From: Actinophytocola oryzae
Lineage (GTDB): Bacteria; Actinomycetota; Actinomycetes; Mycobacteriales; Pseudonocardiaceae
Length of the DNA stretch: 64,000 nt
Direction: 5' to 3'
Assembly: GCF_004364325.1 (NCBI RefSeq)
Contig: NZ_SOCP01000022.1
Coordinates: 62,001-126,000 of the forward strand
The notes beneath the pieces were generated by a model. That model saw only the letters and a program-made list of their open reading frames with translations, had not been told where the DNA came from and did not search any database. This document shows positions 44,234 to 52,281 of this stretch, piece after piece (position 1 is the first letter of the stretch; each line of letters starts with the position of its first letter). The position numbers and the translations under genes are program-made.

Positions 44234-44248
44234 CTCCAGTTACTGGAG
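44234..44248. promoter_or_regulatory. MerR-type operator palindrome
   Basis: CTCCAG-TTA-CTGGAG, perfect 6-bp arms, with TTGACT directly upstream on the minus strand (44249-44254) as a -35. MerR regulators bind such dyads inside promoters with long spacers. The matching -10 is poor (GAGCAT), so which gene is controlled is not settled. Confidence 0.6.
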
Positions 44249-44268
44249 AGTCAAGTACGGTGGTCGCC

Positions 44269-44742
44269 ATGCACTTCACCCGGGTCCGGGATCTGGTCCT
44301 CGCCGGGCTCGTCGCCGCCGCACTCGTCTACCTGCTGGTTCGCAACTTCTACGGCGAGATGCCGCCGCTGCCGACGCTCGCGGGCGTCACGCTGCTCGTG
44401 CTGGCGGTCGTCGAGGCGTTGTTCGGTGTCAGCCTGCGGGCACGCATCCGCGACCCCCGGCGTGACGTCGCCCCGCTCACCGCGGCACGCGCGGTCGCGC
44501 TCGCGAAGGCGTCGTCGCTCCTCGGGGCGATCATGTTCGGCGCGTGGGCCGCGATCCTCGTGTACGTGCTGCCCAAGCGTGCCGTCGTCACGGCCGCGGC
44601 GGACGACCTGCCGAGCACGGTCGTCGGTGTGACCTGTTCGGCCCTGCTGATCGCGGCGGCGCTGTACCTCGAATGGTGCTGCCGCACACCGCGTGACCAG
44701 GAGAATCAGCCGCCGGAGCGGAACTCCGGCACGAGAGACTGA
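44269..44742 (+). CDS. DUF3180 membrane protein
   Basis: 157 residues with four transmembrane helices (about 8-26, 35-53, 80-102, 118-140) and a charged C-terminus. This matches the DUF3180 family (Rv3605c), conserved next to folK in actinobacteria. Function unknown. The ATG at 44269 has no Shine-Dalgarno sequence; TACGGT eight bases before it may be the -10 of a leaderless message. Confidence 0.82.
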   Translation: MHFTRVRDLVLAGLVAAALVYLLVRNFYGEMPPLPTLAGVTLLVLAVVEALFGVSLRARIRDPRRDVAPLTAARAVALAKASSLLGAIMFGAWAAILVYVLPKRAVVTAAADDLPSTVVGVTCSALLIAAALYLEWCCRTPRDQENQPPERNSGTRD

Positions 44743-44799
44743 TCGTCGTACCGAATCGTAATGGTCTCGACCTAATAACGGACCGGTACGGTGTCCCTC

Positions 44800-46635
44800 A
44801 TGAACGCCCGCCGAGACTCCTCCGACGGGCCCGAGACCGGCTCGTCGAGCGGGCGCGCACTACTCGTCGGCGCGGTCGCCTTCGCCGCTGTCGCGACCGG
44901 GCTGCTGGTGCTGACCGACCAGGAGAAGTGGCTGCGGCTCGGCATCGTCGCGGCGCTCTGGGCGGCGCTGACCGGCGCGTTCCTCGCCGCGCGGTACCGG
45001 AGGCAGGTCAGCGACCAGCGTGAGGCGGCGGCGGAGCGGCAGCGCATCTACGAGCTGGAGCTGGAGCGCGAGATCGCCGCGCGCCGCGAGCACGAGCTGA
45101 CCGTCGAGGCGGAGGCGAAGCGCAAGGCGGAGGAGTCCGCTCGCGACGACCTCGCCGCGTTGCGTGCCGAGCTGCAGAACATGCGCCAGACCCTGGAAAG
45201 CCTGATGGGTGGCGAGTTCCTGGTCGAGCGGTACGCACTGCACGCCGAGTCCACCCGGATGCGTTCCGTGCCGGAGGAACGCTCGCTGGCCGTGCAGCGT
45301 GACATGAAGCATCTCCCCGCCGCGCAGGCGAACGTCGTGGTGCCGCCCGTCGGCCGCGAGGCGGAGACCGAGCTGATCGAGCGGGTGCGCGAGGTCCACC
45401 AGAAGCCCCGCAGGGAGCAGCAGCCGCGCCAGGAGCCGAGGGTCGACTCACGTCCACCACCGGCGCCGCGCCGGACCGAGCGCGCACCCCGTCCCGAACG
45501 ACCGACCCCCGAACCGGTGAAGCCGCCCGCGGCGCAGCAACAGCCGTCTGGCAGGCAGCAGATCCCGAGGGTCGAGCACCCCGCCGAGATGTCCGACCGC
45601 TGGTTCGTGCCGGACGGGCTGGCGGCGGACGCGCCGAAGCAGCAGCGCGCACCGGAGCCGCAGCGGCGCCAGGAGCCGGCGCGTGCGGAGCAGACCCGCC
45701 GCGTGGAGCAGCCGCGTGCGGCCGACCCGGCACATCGTCGTGGGGTCCCACCGGGGTGGGAGACCGGCGAGCAGGAGTGGGGTCCGTCGTGGGAGCAGGC
45801 GCGGCAGCCCGCGCAGGGCCACGACCTGGGCACCCAGGCGGGCGGCAACGCGGAGCGGACGAGCTGGCTCGCGCAGTACAACAAGCCGAAGGACCAACCG
45901 GAGCCGACCTACGGGAGCCGCGCGTACGTGCCGCAGGCCGCGCAGCCGCAGACGGAACAGCCGAGTATGCGCAACCTCCCGCCGGTCGAGCAGCGGCAGC
46001 CGAGCATGCGCAACCTCCCGCCCGTCGAGCGGCAGCCGAGTATGCCGAATTTTCCGCCGGTTGAGCGGCAGCCGAGTATGCGGAACTTTCCCCCGGTTGA
46101 GCGGCAGCCGAGCATGCAGAACCTGCCGCCGGTTGAGCGGCAGCCGAGCATGCAGAACTTTCCGCCGGTTGAGCGGCAGCCGAGTATGCGGAACTTTCCG
46201 CCCGTCGAGCGGCAGCCGAGTATGCAGAACCTGCCGCCGGTTGAGCGGCAGCCGAGTATGCGGAACCTGCCGCCCGTCGAGCGGCAGCCGAGTATGCAGA
46301 ACTTTCCCCCGGTTGAGCGGCAGCCGAGTATGCAGAACTTTCCGCCGGTTGAGCGGCAGCCGAGCATGCAGAACTTTCCGCCCGTCGAGCGGCAGCCGAG
46401 CATGCGCAACCTCCCTCCCGTGCCACCGCCGGTACGGCAGCCGGAACCCGTCGAGGAGAGTGGCGGCGGTCGTCGCCGCAGGGCCGAAGGGCAGCCTTCC
46501 TGGCAGGAGACGGTCGGTCACCGGGCCGAGGAGAGCGGCGGCGGCTCCCACACGTCAGGCCGCTCGGTGAGCGAGCTGCTCGCCAACCACGGCCTCGACT
46601 CGAGCCCCCGCCGCAGGCGCCGCCGCGAGGACTGA
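44800..46635 (+). CDS. Membrane protein with coiled coil and 13 tandem 12-residue repeats (Rv3604c-like position)
   Basis: 611 residues. Two transmembrane helices near residues 21-40 and 46-64 are followed by a Glu/Arg/Ala coiled coil (residues ~68-145) with a globular end around LMGGEFLVERYALHAESTRMRSV. The rest is disordered, Gln/Pro/Arg-rich, including 13 copies of RQPSM(R/Q)N(L/F)PPVE from 45958 to 46423. The C-terminus SVSELLANHGLDSSPRRRRRRED is recognisable in related actinobacterial proteins. Position matches Rv3604c. The ATG at 44800 and GTG at 44791 are equally lacking in ribosome binding sites; 44800 is chosen. Confidence 0.78.
   Translation: MNARRDSSDGPETGSSSGRALLVGAVAFAAVATGLLVLTDQEKWLRLGIVAALWAALTGAFLAARYRRQVSDQREAAAERQRIYELELEREIAARREHELTVEAEAKRKAEESARDDLAALRAELQNMRQTLESLMGGEFLVERYALHAESTRMRSVPEERSLAVQRDMKHLPAAQANVVVPPVGREAETELIERVREVHQKPRREQQPRQEPRVDSRPPPAPRRTERAPRPERPTPEPVKPPAAQQQPSGRQQIPRVEHPAEMSDRWFVPDGLAADAPKQQRAPEPQRRQEPARAEQTRRVEQPRAADPAHRRGVPPGWETGEQEWGPSWEQARQPAQGHDLGTQAGGNAERTSWLAQYNKPKDQPEPTYGSRAYVPQAAQPQTEQPSMRNLPPVEQRQPSMRNLPPVERQPSMPNFPPVERQPSMRNFPPVERQPSMQNLPPVERQPSMQNFPPVERQPSMRNFPPVERQPSMQNLPPVERQPSMRNLPPVERQPSMQNFPPVERQPSMQNFPPVERQPSMQNFPPVERQPSMRNLPPVPPPVRQPEPVEESGGGRRRRAEGQPSWQETVGHRAEESGGGSHTSGRSVSELLANHGLDSSPRRRRRRED
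45958..46423 (+). repeat. 36-bp coding minisatellite, 13 units
   Basis: Tandem 36-base units encoding QPSM(R/Q/P)N(L/F)PPVER without spacers; the first unit has one extra codon. Units vary mainly at the R/Q and L/F codons and in synonymous blocks (CCGGTT versus CCCGTC). Many units use TTT, GTT and AGT codons that are rare in surrounding genes, and identical unit types recur in blocks, pointing to recent expansion by unequal exchange. Confidence 0.92.
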
Positions 46636-46691
46636 CGCGGCCGGCGCGGCGCGTGGACGGCCGAGCTGTGCTCCGCGGAAGAGGCACGCCG

Positions 46692-46697
46692 TAGGGT
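46692..46697 (+). promoter_or_regulatory. -10 element of leaderless PrsW transcript
   Basis: TAGGGT, 6 bases before the GTG at 46704; no Shine-Dalgarno sequence. Confidence 0.45.
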
Positions 46698-46703
46698 TGT
46701 CGG

Positions 46704-47867
46704 GTGCACCCTGCTCGGCCGCCGCACCGGCACAACCCGCGACGGCGGACGGTTCTCCTCCCCATGACGGGGCTCATGGTCCTCGCCGCCTGTGGCCTCA
46801 CGCTCCTCGCGATCTCCACCGCCAAGGTCGGCCTCGTCGCCGAGCTGGTCGGCATCGTCGCCGCGCTCGTGCCCGTCGGCTCCATCGTGGCCGCGCTCCT
46901 GTGGATCGACCGCTGGGAACCGGAGCCGGCACGCATGCTCTGGCTCGCCCTCGGCTGGGGCGCGAGCGTCGCCGCGATCACCGCGCTGCTCGTCAACAAC
47001 ACGGCCGCCGCCGTCGGGGACGCGCTGCTCGGCCACGGCAGCGGCGACAAGGTCAGCGCGATCGTGTCCGCCCCGCTGTTCGAGGAGGCGCTCAAGGGCG
47101 TCTTCGTCCTCGGGGTCATGTACTTCCTGCGCCACGAGTTCGACGGCGTGATCGACGGCGTCGTCTACGCGGGGTTCGTCGCGGCGGGCTTCGCGTTCAC
47201 CGAGAACATCTACTACTTCGGCCGCGCGTTCGCCGAGCACGGCTTCGGCGACGCGGGCACCGGCGGCGTGGTCACCGCGTTCATCCTGCGTGGCGTCCTG
47301 TCCCCGTTCACGCACCCGCTGTTCACCGCCATGATCGGCATCGGGGCCGGCATCGCCGTGCGGACGTCGAGCAAGTACCTCCGGGTGCTGGCGCCACTGG
47401 CGGGCTACCTCCTCGCCGTGCTGCTGCACGCGATGTGGAACGCGGCCGCGACGCTCGGCACGCCGAAGACCTTCCTCAACGTGTACTTCCTGGTCATGGT
47501 GCCGATCTTCATCGCGGGCCTGACGCTCGTCAGCTGGCACCGGCGCCGCGAGCAGCGGATCGTCGCGAGGGCGCTGCCCGAGATGGTCGGCCGCGGCTGG
47601 GTCGACCCCGCCAACGTGCGCCGCCTGGTGACGCTCGCCGCCCGCCGCCGCTGGCGCGTGCAGGCAGGCCGCAAGCGAGGCCGCGAGGCGGCACGGGCCG
47701 TCGGCGACTACCAGGCTGCGGTGACCGAGCTGGCGTTCCTCTGGCACGCCCTGGGCCTGGGACTGGCAGGCGGCGACGCGACCGACCGCGAGACCCAGCT
47801 GGTCAGCGTCCTCCACGCGGCGAAGGCGAACCTGCCCGCACGAACCCAGGACCGGCAACGGCACTGA
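46704..47867 (+). CDS. PrsW-family intramembrane metalloprotease-like protein
   Basis: 387 residues with about eight transmembrane helices. The PrsW/CPBP-type motifs are FEEALKG (EExxK, in the fourth helix region), the later HPLFTAMIG, and HAMWNAAA. Relatives cleave membrane-bound anti-sigma factors; no anti-sigma gene is nearby, so the substrate is unknown. The C-terminal ~120 residues form a basic cytoplasmic extension with RRLVTLAARRRWRVQAGRKRGR. Inserted between the Rv3604c-like and DUF2520 genes relative to mycobacteria. Confidence 0.88.
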   Translation: MHPARPPHRHNPRRRTVLLPMTGLMVLAACGLTLLAISTAKVGLVAELVGIVAALVPVGSIVAALLWIDRWEPEPARMLWLALGWGASVAAITALLVNNTAAAVGDALLGHGSGDKVSAIVSAPLFEEALKGVFVLGVMYFLRHEFDGVIDGVVYAGFVAAGFAFTENIYYFGRAFAEHGFGDAGTGGVVTAFILRGVLSPFTHPLFTAMIGIGAGIAVRTSSKYLRVLAPLAGYLLAVLLHAMWNAAATLGTPKTFLNVYFLVMVPIFIAGLTLVSWHRRREQRIVARALPEMVGRGWVDPANVRRLVTLAARRRWRVQAGRKRGREAARAVGDYQAAVTELAFLWHALGLGLAGGDATDRETQLVSVLHAAKANLPARTQDRQRH

Positions 47868-47960
47868 CGCCCGGTCCTCCGGACCCACACGCGCGAAGTT
47901 ACGCTTTCGACAGGGGAGGACGGGAGGCGTCGTGAGCGGAGCCTGCGGAGCGAACCATCG

Positions 47961-48884
47961 GTGTTCAGGTCGGTGTTCGGCGTGAACCGGCCTGCTCGGC
48001 TCGCGGTCGGGGTGGTCTCCGCCGGTCGTGTCGGTGCGGTGCTCGGGGCCGCGCTCGCCAGGGCCGGTCACACGGTCGTCGCCGCCTCGGGTGTGTCCAA
48101 GGAGTCGCTGCAACGCGCGGAGGACCTGCTGCCCGGTGTGCCGGTCCTGCCGCCGGACGAGGTGGTCCGCCAGGCCGACCTCGTGCTCCTCGCCCTCCCG
48201 GACGACGCACTGCGTGGCATGGTCCGCGGTCTCGCCGCGGCCGACGCGCTGCGCTCCGGCCAGATCGTCGTGCACACCTGCGGGGCACACGGCGTTGACG
48301 TCCTCGCCCCCGCCGTCGACCACGGCGCGCTGCCACTCGCCCTCCACCCCGTGATGACCTTCACCGGCCGCGCCGAGGACCTCGAACGGCTCACCACCTG
48401 CTCCTTCGGCGTCACCGCGGCCGACGGCGACGAGGCGGCGTGGAGCGTCGGCGAGGCACTCGTCGTGGAGATGGGTGCCGAACCGGTCCGGGTACCCGAC
48501 GCGGCCCGCCCGCTCTACCACACCGCGTTGGCCTACGGCGCGAACCACCTGGTCACGCTGGTCGCCGAGGCCGCGGAACTGCTCGCCAAGGCAGGCGTCG
48601 GCAACCCCGAACGCATGCTTGGCCCGCTGCTGTCCGCCGCACTGGACAACGCGCTGCGCCACGGCGACCGCGCGCTCACCGGGCCGGTCGCACGCGGCGA
48701 CGTCGGCACGATCCGCGCCCACCTGACCGTGCTCGCCGAGCACGCCCCCGACATGCTGCCCACCTACCGCGCGCTCGCCGAACGCACCGCGCACCGGGCC
48801 GAGGCCAGCGGGCTCCTCCGCCCGGACCTCGCCCCGGACGTCTTCGCCGTGCTCGAGCGCGGCCCCGGAGAGGATCGCCGATGA
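47961..48884 (+). CDS. Rossmann-fold DUF2520 protein, ketopantoate reductase-like
   Basis: 307 residues. N-terminal dinucleotide-binding motif reads VGVVSAGRVGAVLGAALARAGH (residues ~15-36); the first Gly of GxGxxG is Val-Ser-shifted but the fold is clear. The DUF2520 half contains LALHPVMTFTG and YHTALAYGANHLVTLVAEA. The family sits directly upstream of panC in many actinobacteria (Rv3603c), and panC overlaps its stop here (ATGA). A role as NADPH-dependent ketopantoate reductase or other pantothenate-path oxidoreductase is an inference from context. Start is uncertain: GTG codons at 47961, 47973 and 47982 are all possible. Confidence 0.8.
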   Translation: MFRSVFGVNRPARLAVGVVSAGRVGAVLGAALARAGHTVVAASGVSKESLQRAEDLLPGVPVLPPDEVVRQADLVLLALPDDALRGMVRGLAAADALRSGQIVVHTCGAHGVDVLAPAVDHGALPLALHPVMTFTGRAEDLERLTTCSFGVTAADGDEAAWSVGEALVVEMGAEPVRVPDAARPLYHTALAYGANHLVTLVAEAAELLAKAGVGNPERMLGPLLSAALDNALRHGDRALTGPVARGDVGTIRAHLTVLAEHAPDMLPTYRALAERTAHRAEASGLLRPDLAPDVFAVLERGPGEDRR

Positions 48885-49756
48885 CGCCGAGGTTCACCCC
48901 CGGCCAGCTGCACGTCCACAGTGGACTGGAAGACATGGTCGCCACCGCGCGCGCCTTGCGTGGCGTCGGTCGCAGGATCGCGCTGGTGCCGACCATGGGC
49001 GCACTCCACGACGGCCACCGCCGGCTGATGCGCACCGCACGCAGGCTGCCGGGCACCGTGCTCGCCGCGTCGATCTTCGTGAACCCGCTGCAGTTCGGGC
49101 CGGACGAGGACTTCGACCGCTACCCGCGTCCGCTGGAGCAGGACCTCGCGGTGTGCGGTGAGGAACGCGTCGAGCTGGTGTTCACGCCGTCGCGCGAGGA
49201 CATGTACCCGAGCGGCCCGGAGGTGACCGTCGACCCGGGGCCGCTCGGCGGCGAGCTGGAGGGCGCGTCGCGGCCCGGCCACTTCGCGGGCGTGCTGACC
49301 GTGGTGGCCAAGCTGTTCAACATCATCCGCCCGGACTACGCGGTGTTCGGCGAGAAGGACTACCAGCAGCTGACGCTGGTCAGGAAGCTCGTCCGCGACC
49401 TCAACCACGACGTGCGGATCATCGGTGTCCCGATCGTGCGGGACGCCGACGGCCTGGCCAGGTCGTCGCGCAACCAGTATCTGGCCGACGACCAGCGGAC
49501 CGCGGCCGTCACACTGTCGGCGGCACTGGCGGCGGGCGCGCGGGTCAGCGCGGCGGGTGCCGAGATGGTGCTGGAGTCGGCGCGGGCCGTGCTCGACAAG
49601 GAGCCCCTCGTCGACGTCGACTACCTGGAGCTGCGGGGCACCGACCTCGGCCCCGCGCCCGCGCGCGGGGAGGCTCGGCTGCTGGTGGCCGCGAGGGTCG
49701 GCACCACTCGTCTGATCGACAACGCCCAGGTGTTCCTTGGCGACGGGGAGGACTGA
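48881..49756 (+). CDS. panC: Pantothenate synthetase
   Basis: 291 residues. ATP-dependent condensation of pantoate and beta-alanine. VPTMGALHDGHRRLMRTAR holds the HIGH-like motif; FVNPLQFGPDEDFDRYPR, FGEKDYQQL and SSRNQYL (KMSKS-like) complete the nucleotidyltransferase active site. ATG overlaps the DUF2520 stop by four bases; panD begins one base after the stop. Confidence 0.97.
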   Translation: MTPRFTPGQLHVHSGLEDMVATARALRGVGRRIALVPTMGALHDGHRRLMRTARRLPGTVLAASIFVNPLQFGPDEDFDRYPRPLEQDLAVCGEERVELVFTPSREDMYPSGPEVTVDPGPLGGELEGASRPGHFAGVLTVVAKLFNIIRPDYAVFGEKDYQQLTLVRKLVRDLNHDVRIIGVPIVRDADGLARSSRNQYLADDQRTAAVTLSAALAAGARVSAAGAEMVLESARAVLDKEPLVDVDYLELRGTDLGPAPARGEARLLVAARVGTTRLIDNAQVFLGDGED

Positions 49757-49757
49757 C

Positions 49758-50222
49758 ATGTTCCGGACGATGCTGAAGTCCAAGATCCACCGGGCGACGG
49801 TCACACAGGCGGATCTGCACTACGTCGGCTCGGTGACGGTCGACCCGGTCCTGATGGAGGCCGCGGACCTGATCGAGGGCGAGCAGGTCGCGATCGTCGA
49901 CGTCACCAACGGCGCCCGCCTGGAGACCTACGTGATCACCGGCGAGCGGGACAGCGGGGTGATCGGCATCAACGGCGCCGCGGCGCACCTGGTGCACCCC
50001 GGCGACACGGTGATCCTGATCTCCTACGGGCTGATGGACCAGGCCGAGGCCGCCGCGTACCGGCCGCGTGTCGTGTTCGTCGACGAGGCCAACAAGATCG
50101 TCGACCGTGGCTCGCTGCCCGGGCACGTGCCCGAGGGCCACGGCCTGGTCAGCGGTGCCTCACCACTGGCGGAGACCGTCGACGCGGCCATGCTGGACGC
50201 CCTGCTGCAGGCGGAGAGCTGA
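49758..50222 (+). CDS. panD: Aspartate 1-decarboxylase proenzyme
   Basis: 154 residues. Makes beta-alanine for panC. The self-cleavage site is Gly24-Ser25 in YVGSVTVD, giving the pyruvoyl group on the alpha chain; Lys9, His11, Tyr58-type region TNGARLETYVI and INGAAAHLV are conserved. The C-terminal ~30 residues extend beyond the E. coli enzyme, as in other actinobacteria. GGGGAGG lies just upstream of the ATG. Confidence 0.96.
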   Translation: MFRTMLKSKIHRATVTQADLHYVGSVTVDPVLMEAADLIEGEQVAIVDVTNGARLETYVITGERDSGVIGINGAAAHLVHPGDTVILISYGLMDQAEAAAYRPRVVFVDEANKIVDRGSLPGHVPEGHGLVSGASPLAETVDAAMLDALLQAES

Positions 50223-50999
50223 GTGCTCCTCACGATCGACGTCGGCAACACGAACATCGCGCTGGGGCTGTACGCCGGTCCGGAGCTGGTCCACGACTGG
50301 CGGATGCGAACCGACCCGCAGATGACCGCCGACGAGCTGGCGCTCACCATGCGCGGCCTGCTGGGTGCCCACGCCGACGAGGTCACCGGTGTGTCGGCCC
50401 TGTCGACGGTCCCGGCGGTGCTGCGTGAGCTGCGGGTGATGCTCGGGCGCTACTACCGGAACGTGCCACGTGTGATCGTCGAACCTGGCGTGCGGACCGG
50501 CGTGCCGCTGCTGGTCGACAACCCGAAGGAGGTGGGTGCCGACCGGGTGATCAACACGCTCGCGGCACACCACCTGCACGAGACGGCGTGCGTGGTCGTG
50601 GACTTCGGGACGTCGACGAACATCGACGTGATCTCCGCGCGGGGTGAGTTCCTCGGCGGCGTGTTCGCGCCCGGCATCGAGATCTCGGTGGACGCGCTGG
50701 CCTCCCGTGCGGCGGCGCTGCGCAAGGTGGAGCTGGTCCGCCCGAAGTCGGTGATCGGCAAGAACACGGTGGAGTGCCTTCAGTCGGGCATCATGTACGG
50801 CTTCACCGCCCAGGTGGACGGCCTGGTCCGGCGGATCGTCGGCGAGCTGCACCGGACCGACCACCCTGGCGAGGTGACGGTCATCGCGACCGGCGGCCTC
50901 GCCCCGCTCGTGGTGGACGAGTCCGAGACGATCGTCGACCACCGCCCGGACCTCACCCTGCTCGGGCTGCGTCTCGTCTTCGAACGCAACATCCGCTGA
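50223..50999 (+). CDS. coaX: Type III pantothenate kinase
   Basis: 258 residues. Phosphorylates pantothenate in CoA synthesis. ASKHA-fold motifs: LLTIDVGNTNIALGLY (phosphate 1), VVDFGTSTNIDVIS (phosphate 2), and a late VIATGGLAPLV (adenosine). GTG immediately follows the panD stop. Completes a panC-panD-coaX block that supplies and phosphorylates pantothenate. Confidence 0.96.
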   Translation: MLLTIDVGNTNIALGLYAGPELVHDWRMRTDPQMTADELALTMRGLLGAHADEVTGVSALSTVPAVLRELRVMLGRYYRNVPRVIVEPGVRTGVPLLVDNPKEVGADRVINTLAAHHLHETACVVVDFGTSTNIDVISARGEFLGGVFAPGIEISVDALASRAAALRKVELVRPKSVIGKNTVECLQSGIMYGFTAQVDGLVRRIVGELHRTDHPGEVTVIATGGLAPLVVDESETIVDHRPDLTLLGLRLVFERNIR

Positions 51000-51018
51000 A
51001 CGTGGTTGGATCGTCCGC

Positions 51019-51495
51019 ATGGTGACGATCAGGGCAGCTCGGATGGACGACGACGCGGCGCTGTTCGCCATCGACGTGGCCACCTGGACCTCCACGGTGT
51101 CACCGTCGCCGATGCCTGCCGAGCGCGAGACCTTCTACGAGGGCAGGCCCCTCGACGGCTTCCTCGTCGCCGAGCTGGACGGGGTCGTCGTCGGGTACGT
51201 GTCGATGACCCAGGACATCCCCGTGCCGTCGCACACGCACGTGCTCCACGTCAACGGGCTCGCCGTGGACCCGGGGGCGCAGGGCAGGGGCGTCGGCAGG
51301 CAGCTGGTCGAGGGGGTCGTCGCCACCGCCAGGCGGTCGGGCCGCACCAAGGTCACCCTGCGGGTGCTCGGCCACAACACCACGGCGCGCCACCTCTACG
51401 AGCGCTGCGGGTTCGTCACCGAGGGCGTGCTGAAGGGTGAGTTCGTCCTCGACGGCCGGCTGGTCGACGACGTCCTCATGGCGTACCACCTCTGA
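51019..51495 (+). CDS. GNAT-family N-acetyltransferase
   Basis: 158 residues, a single complete GNAT fold. VNGLAVDPGAQGRGVGRQLVEGVV holds the acetyl-CoA loop (QGRGVG), and LRVLGHNTTARHLYERCGFVTEG the C-terminal alpha4-beta6 signature. Close to the RimI/phosphinothricin acetyltransferase branch; substrate unknown. Starts 19 bases after coaX. Its last 20 bases overlap the convergent methyltransferase gene. Confidence 0.88.
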   Translation: MVTIRAARMDDDAALFAIDVATWTSTVSPSPMPAERETFYEGRPLDGFLVAELDGVVVGYVSMTQDIPVPSHTHVLHVNGLAVDPGAQGRGVGRQLVEGVVATARRSGRTKVTLRVLGHNTTARHLYERCGFVTEGVLKGEFVLDGRLVDDVLMAYHL

Positions 51496-52225
51496 CGGCG
51501 CGCACCACCTTCGTCACCAGCGGCACGTCGAACTCCCCGCCGGAGGTCTCGGGTCGAGACGCCAGGTAGTCGTGGATCCGTGCCATCGCCGCCGCGCGCT
51601 CGTCCGGTGTGATCACCAGCAGCCAGGAGTGCGTGCCGAGCGTCTCCGCGAGCGACTCGCGGGTCCGCCGGTGCGTGTGCGGGAACGCCGACTCCTCGAA
51701 CGGCGTGAACAGCGGGTGTGGCGACGGTTGCCGCAGGTCCTCCAGGGCGCTGCCGGTGGCACCGGACACCGTGAGCAGTCCGGCCACCCACTCGACGTCC
51801 GGGTCCTCGTCGTTCCACAGCAGGCCGAGCGCGCCGCCGGGGACGAGGACGCGGCCGATCTCGTCGAGCGCGCGCTCGTGGTCGAACCAGTGGAACGCCT
51901 GGCCGACGACCACGGCGTCGACGGAGCCGTCGGGCAGCGGGATCTCCTCCGCCCTGCCCGGCAGTGCCCTCACCTGCGGGTACCGTCGCGACAGCTCGGC
52001 ACGCATGTCGTCGTCGGGCTCCACGGCGGTGACCCCGAGACCGAGGGGGAGCAGTCCGGCGGTCAGCTTTCCCGTGCCTGCCGCCAGGTCCAGCACGTCA
52101 CGAACGGGGCGGGTCGCGGCGGCGAGGGCCCATCGCACGCCGTCGGCCGGATAGTCCGGCCGGTGCTCCGCGTAGTCACCCGCTCGCGCTCCGAACGAGC
52201 CCGCCCGGGTCCGATGTAGCTCCAT
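51476..52225 (-). CDS. Class I SAM-dependent methyltransferase (UbiE/YcgJ-like)
   Basis: 249 residues. Motif I VLDLAAGTGKLTAGLLPLG (residues ~44-62), acidic VEPDDDMRAEL, and DAVVVGQAFHWFDHERALDEIGRVLVPGG are characteristic of methyltransferase-11 proteins with the AFHWF signature. Substrate not evident. The ATG at 52225 lies 6 bases after TACTTT (minus strand, 52232-52237), a leaderless arrangement; the gene is divergent from lysS. Confidence 0.88.
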   Translation of the reverse strand: MELHRTRAGSFGARAGDYAEHRPDYPADGVRWALAAATRPVRDVLDLAAGTGKLTAGLLPLGLGVTAVEPDDDMRAELSRRYPQVRALPGRAEEIPLPDGSVDAVVVGQAFHWFDHERALDEIGRVLVPGGALGLLWNDEDPDVEWVAGLLTVSGATGSALEDLRQPSPHPLFTPFEESAFPHTHRRTRESLAETLGTHSWLLVITPDERAAAMARIHDYLASRPETSGGEFDVPLVTKVVRAVRGGTP

Positions 52226-52267
52226 ACGACCAAAGTAGCCCGATATCGCGGGGCCGACCGTCGACCG

Positions 52268-52273
52268 TACCCT
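52268..52273 (+). promoter_or_regulatory. -10 element of leaderless lysS transcript
   Basis: TACCCT ends 8 bases before the lysS GTG at 52282 and no ribosome binding site is visible. Together with the divergent TACTTT for the methyltransferase, both promoters are packed into ~56 bp. Confidence 0.45.
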
Positions 52274-52281
52274 GTTCTACC

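Noticed and set aside
45958..46423. Regular 36-bp repeats resembling a CRISPR array
   Set aside because: Units are directly tandem without unique spacers, stay in one reading frame and encode a 12-residue repeat within a longer protein.
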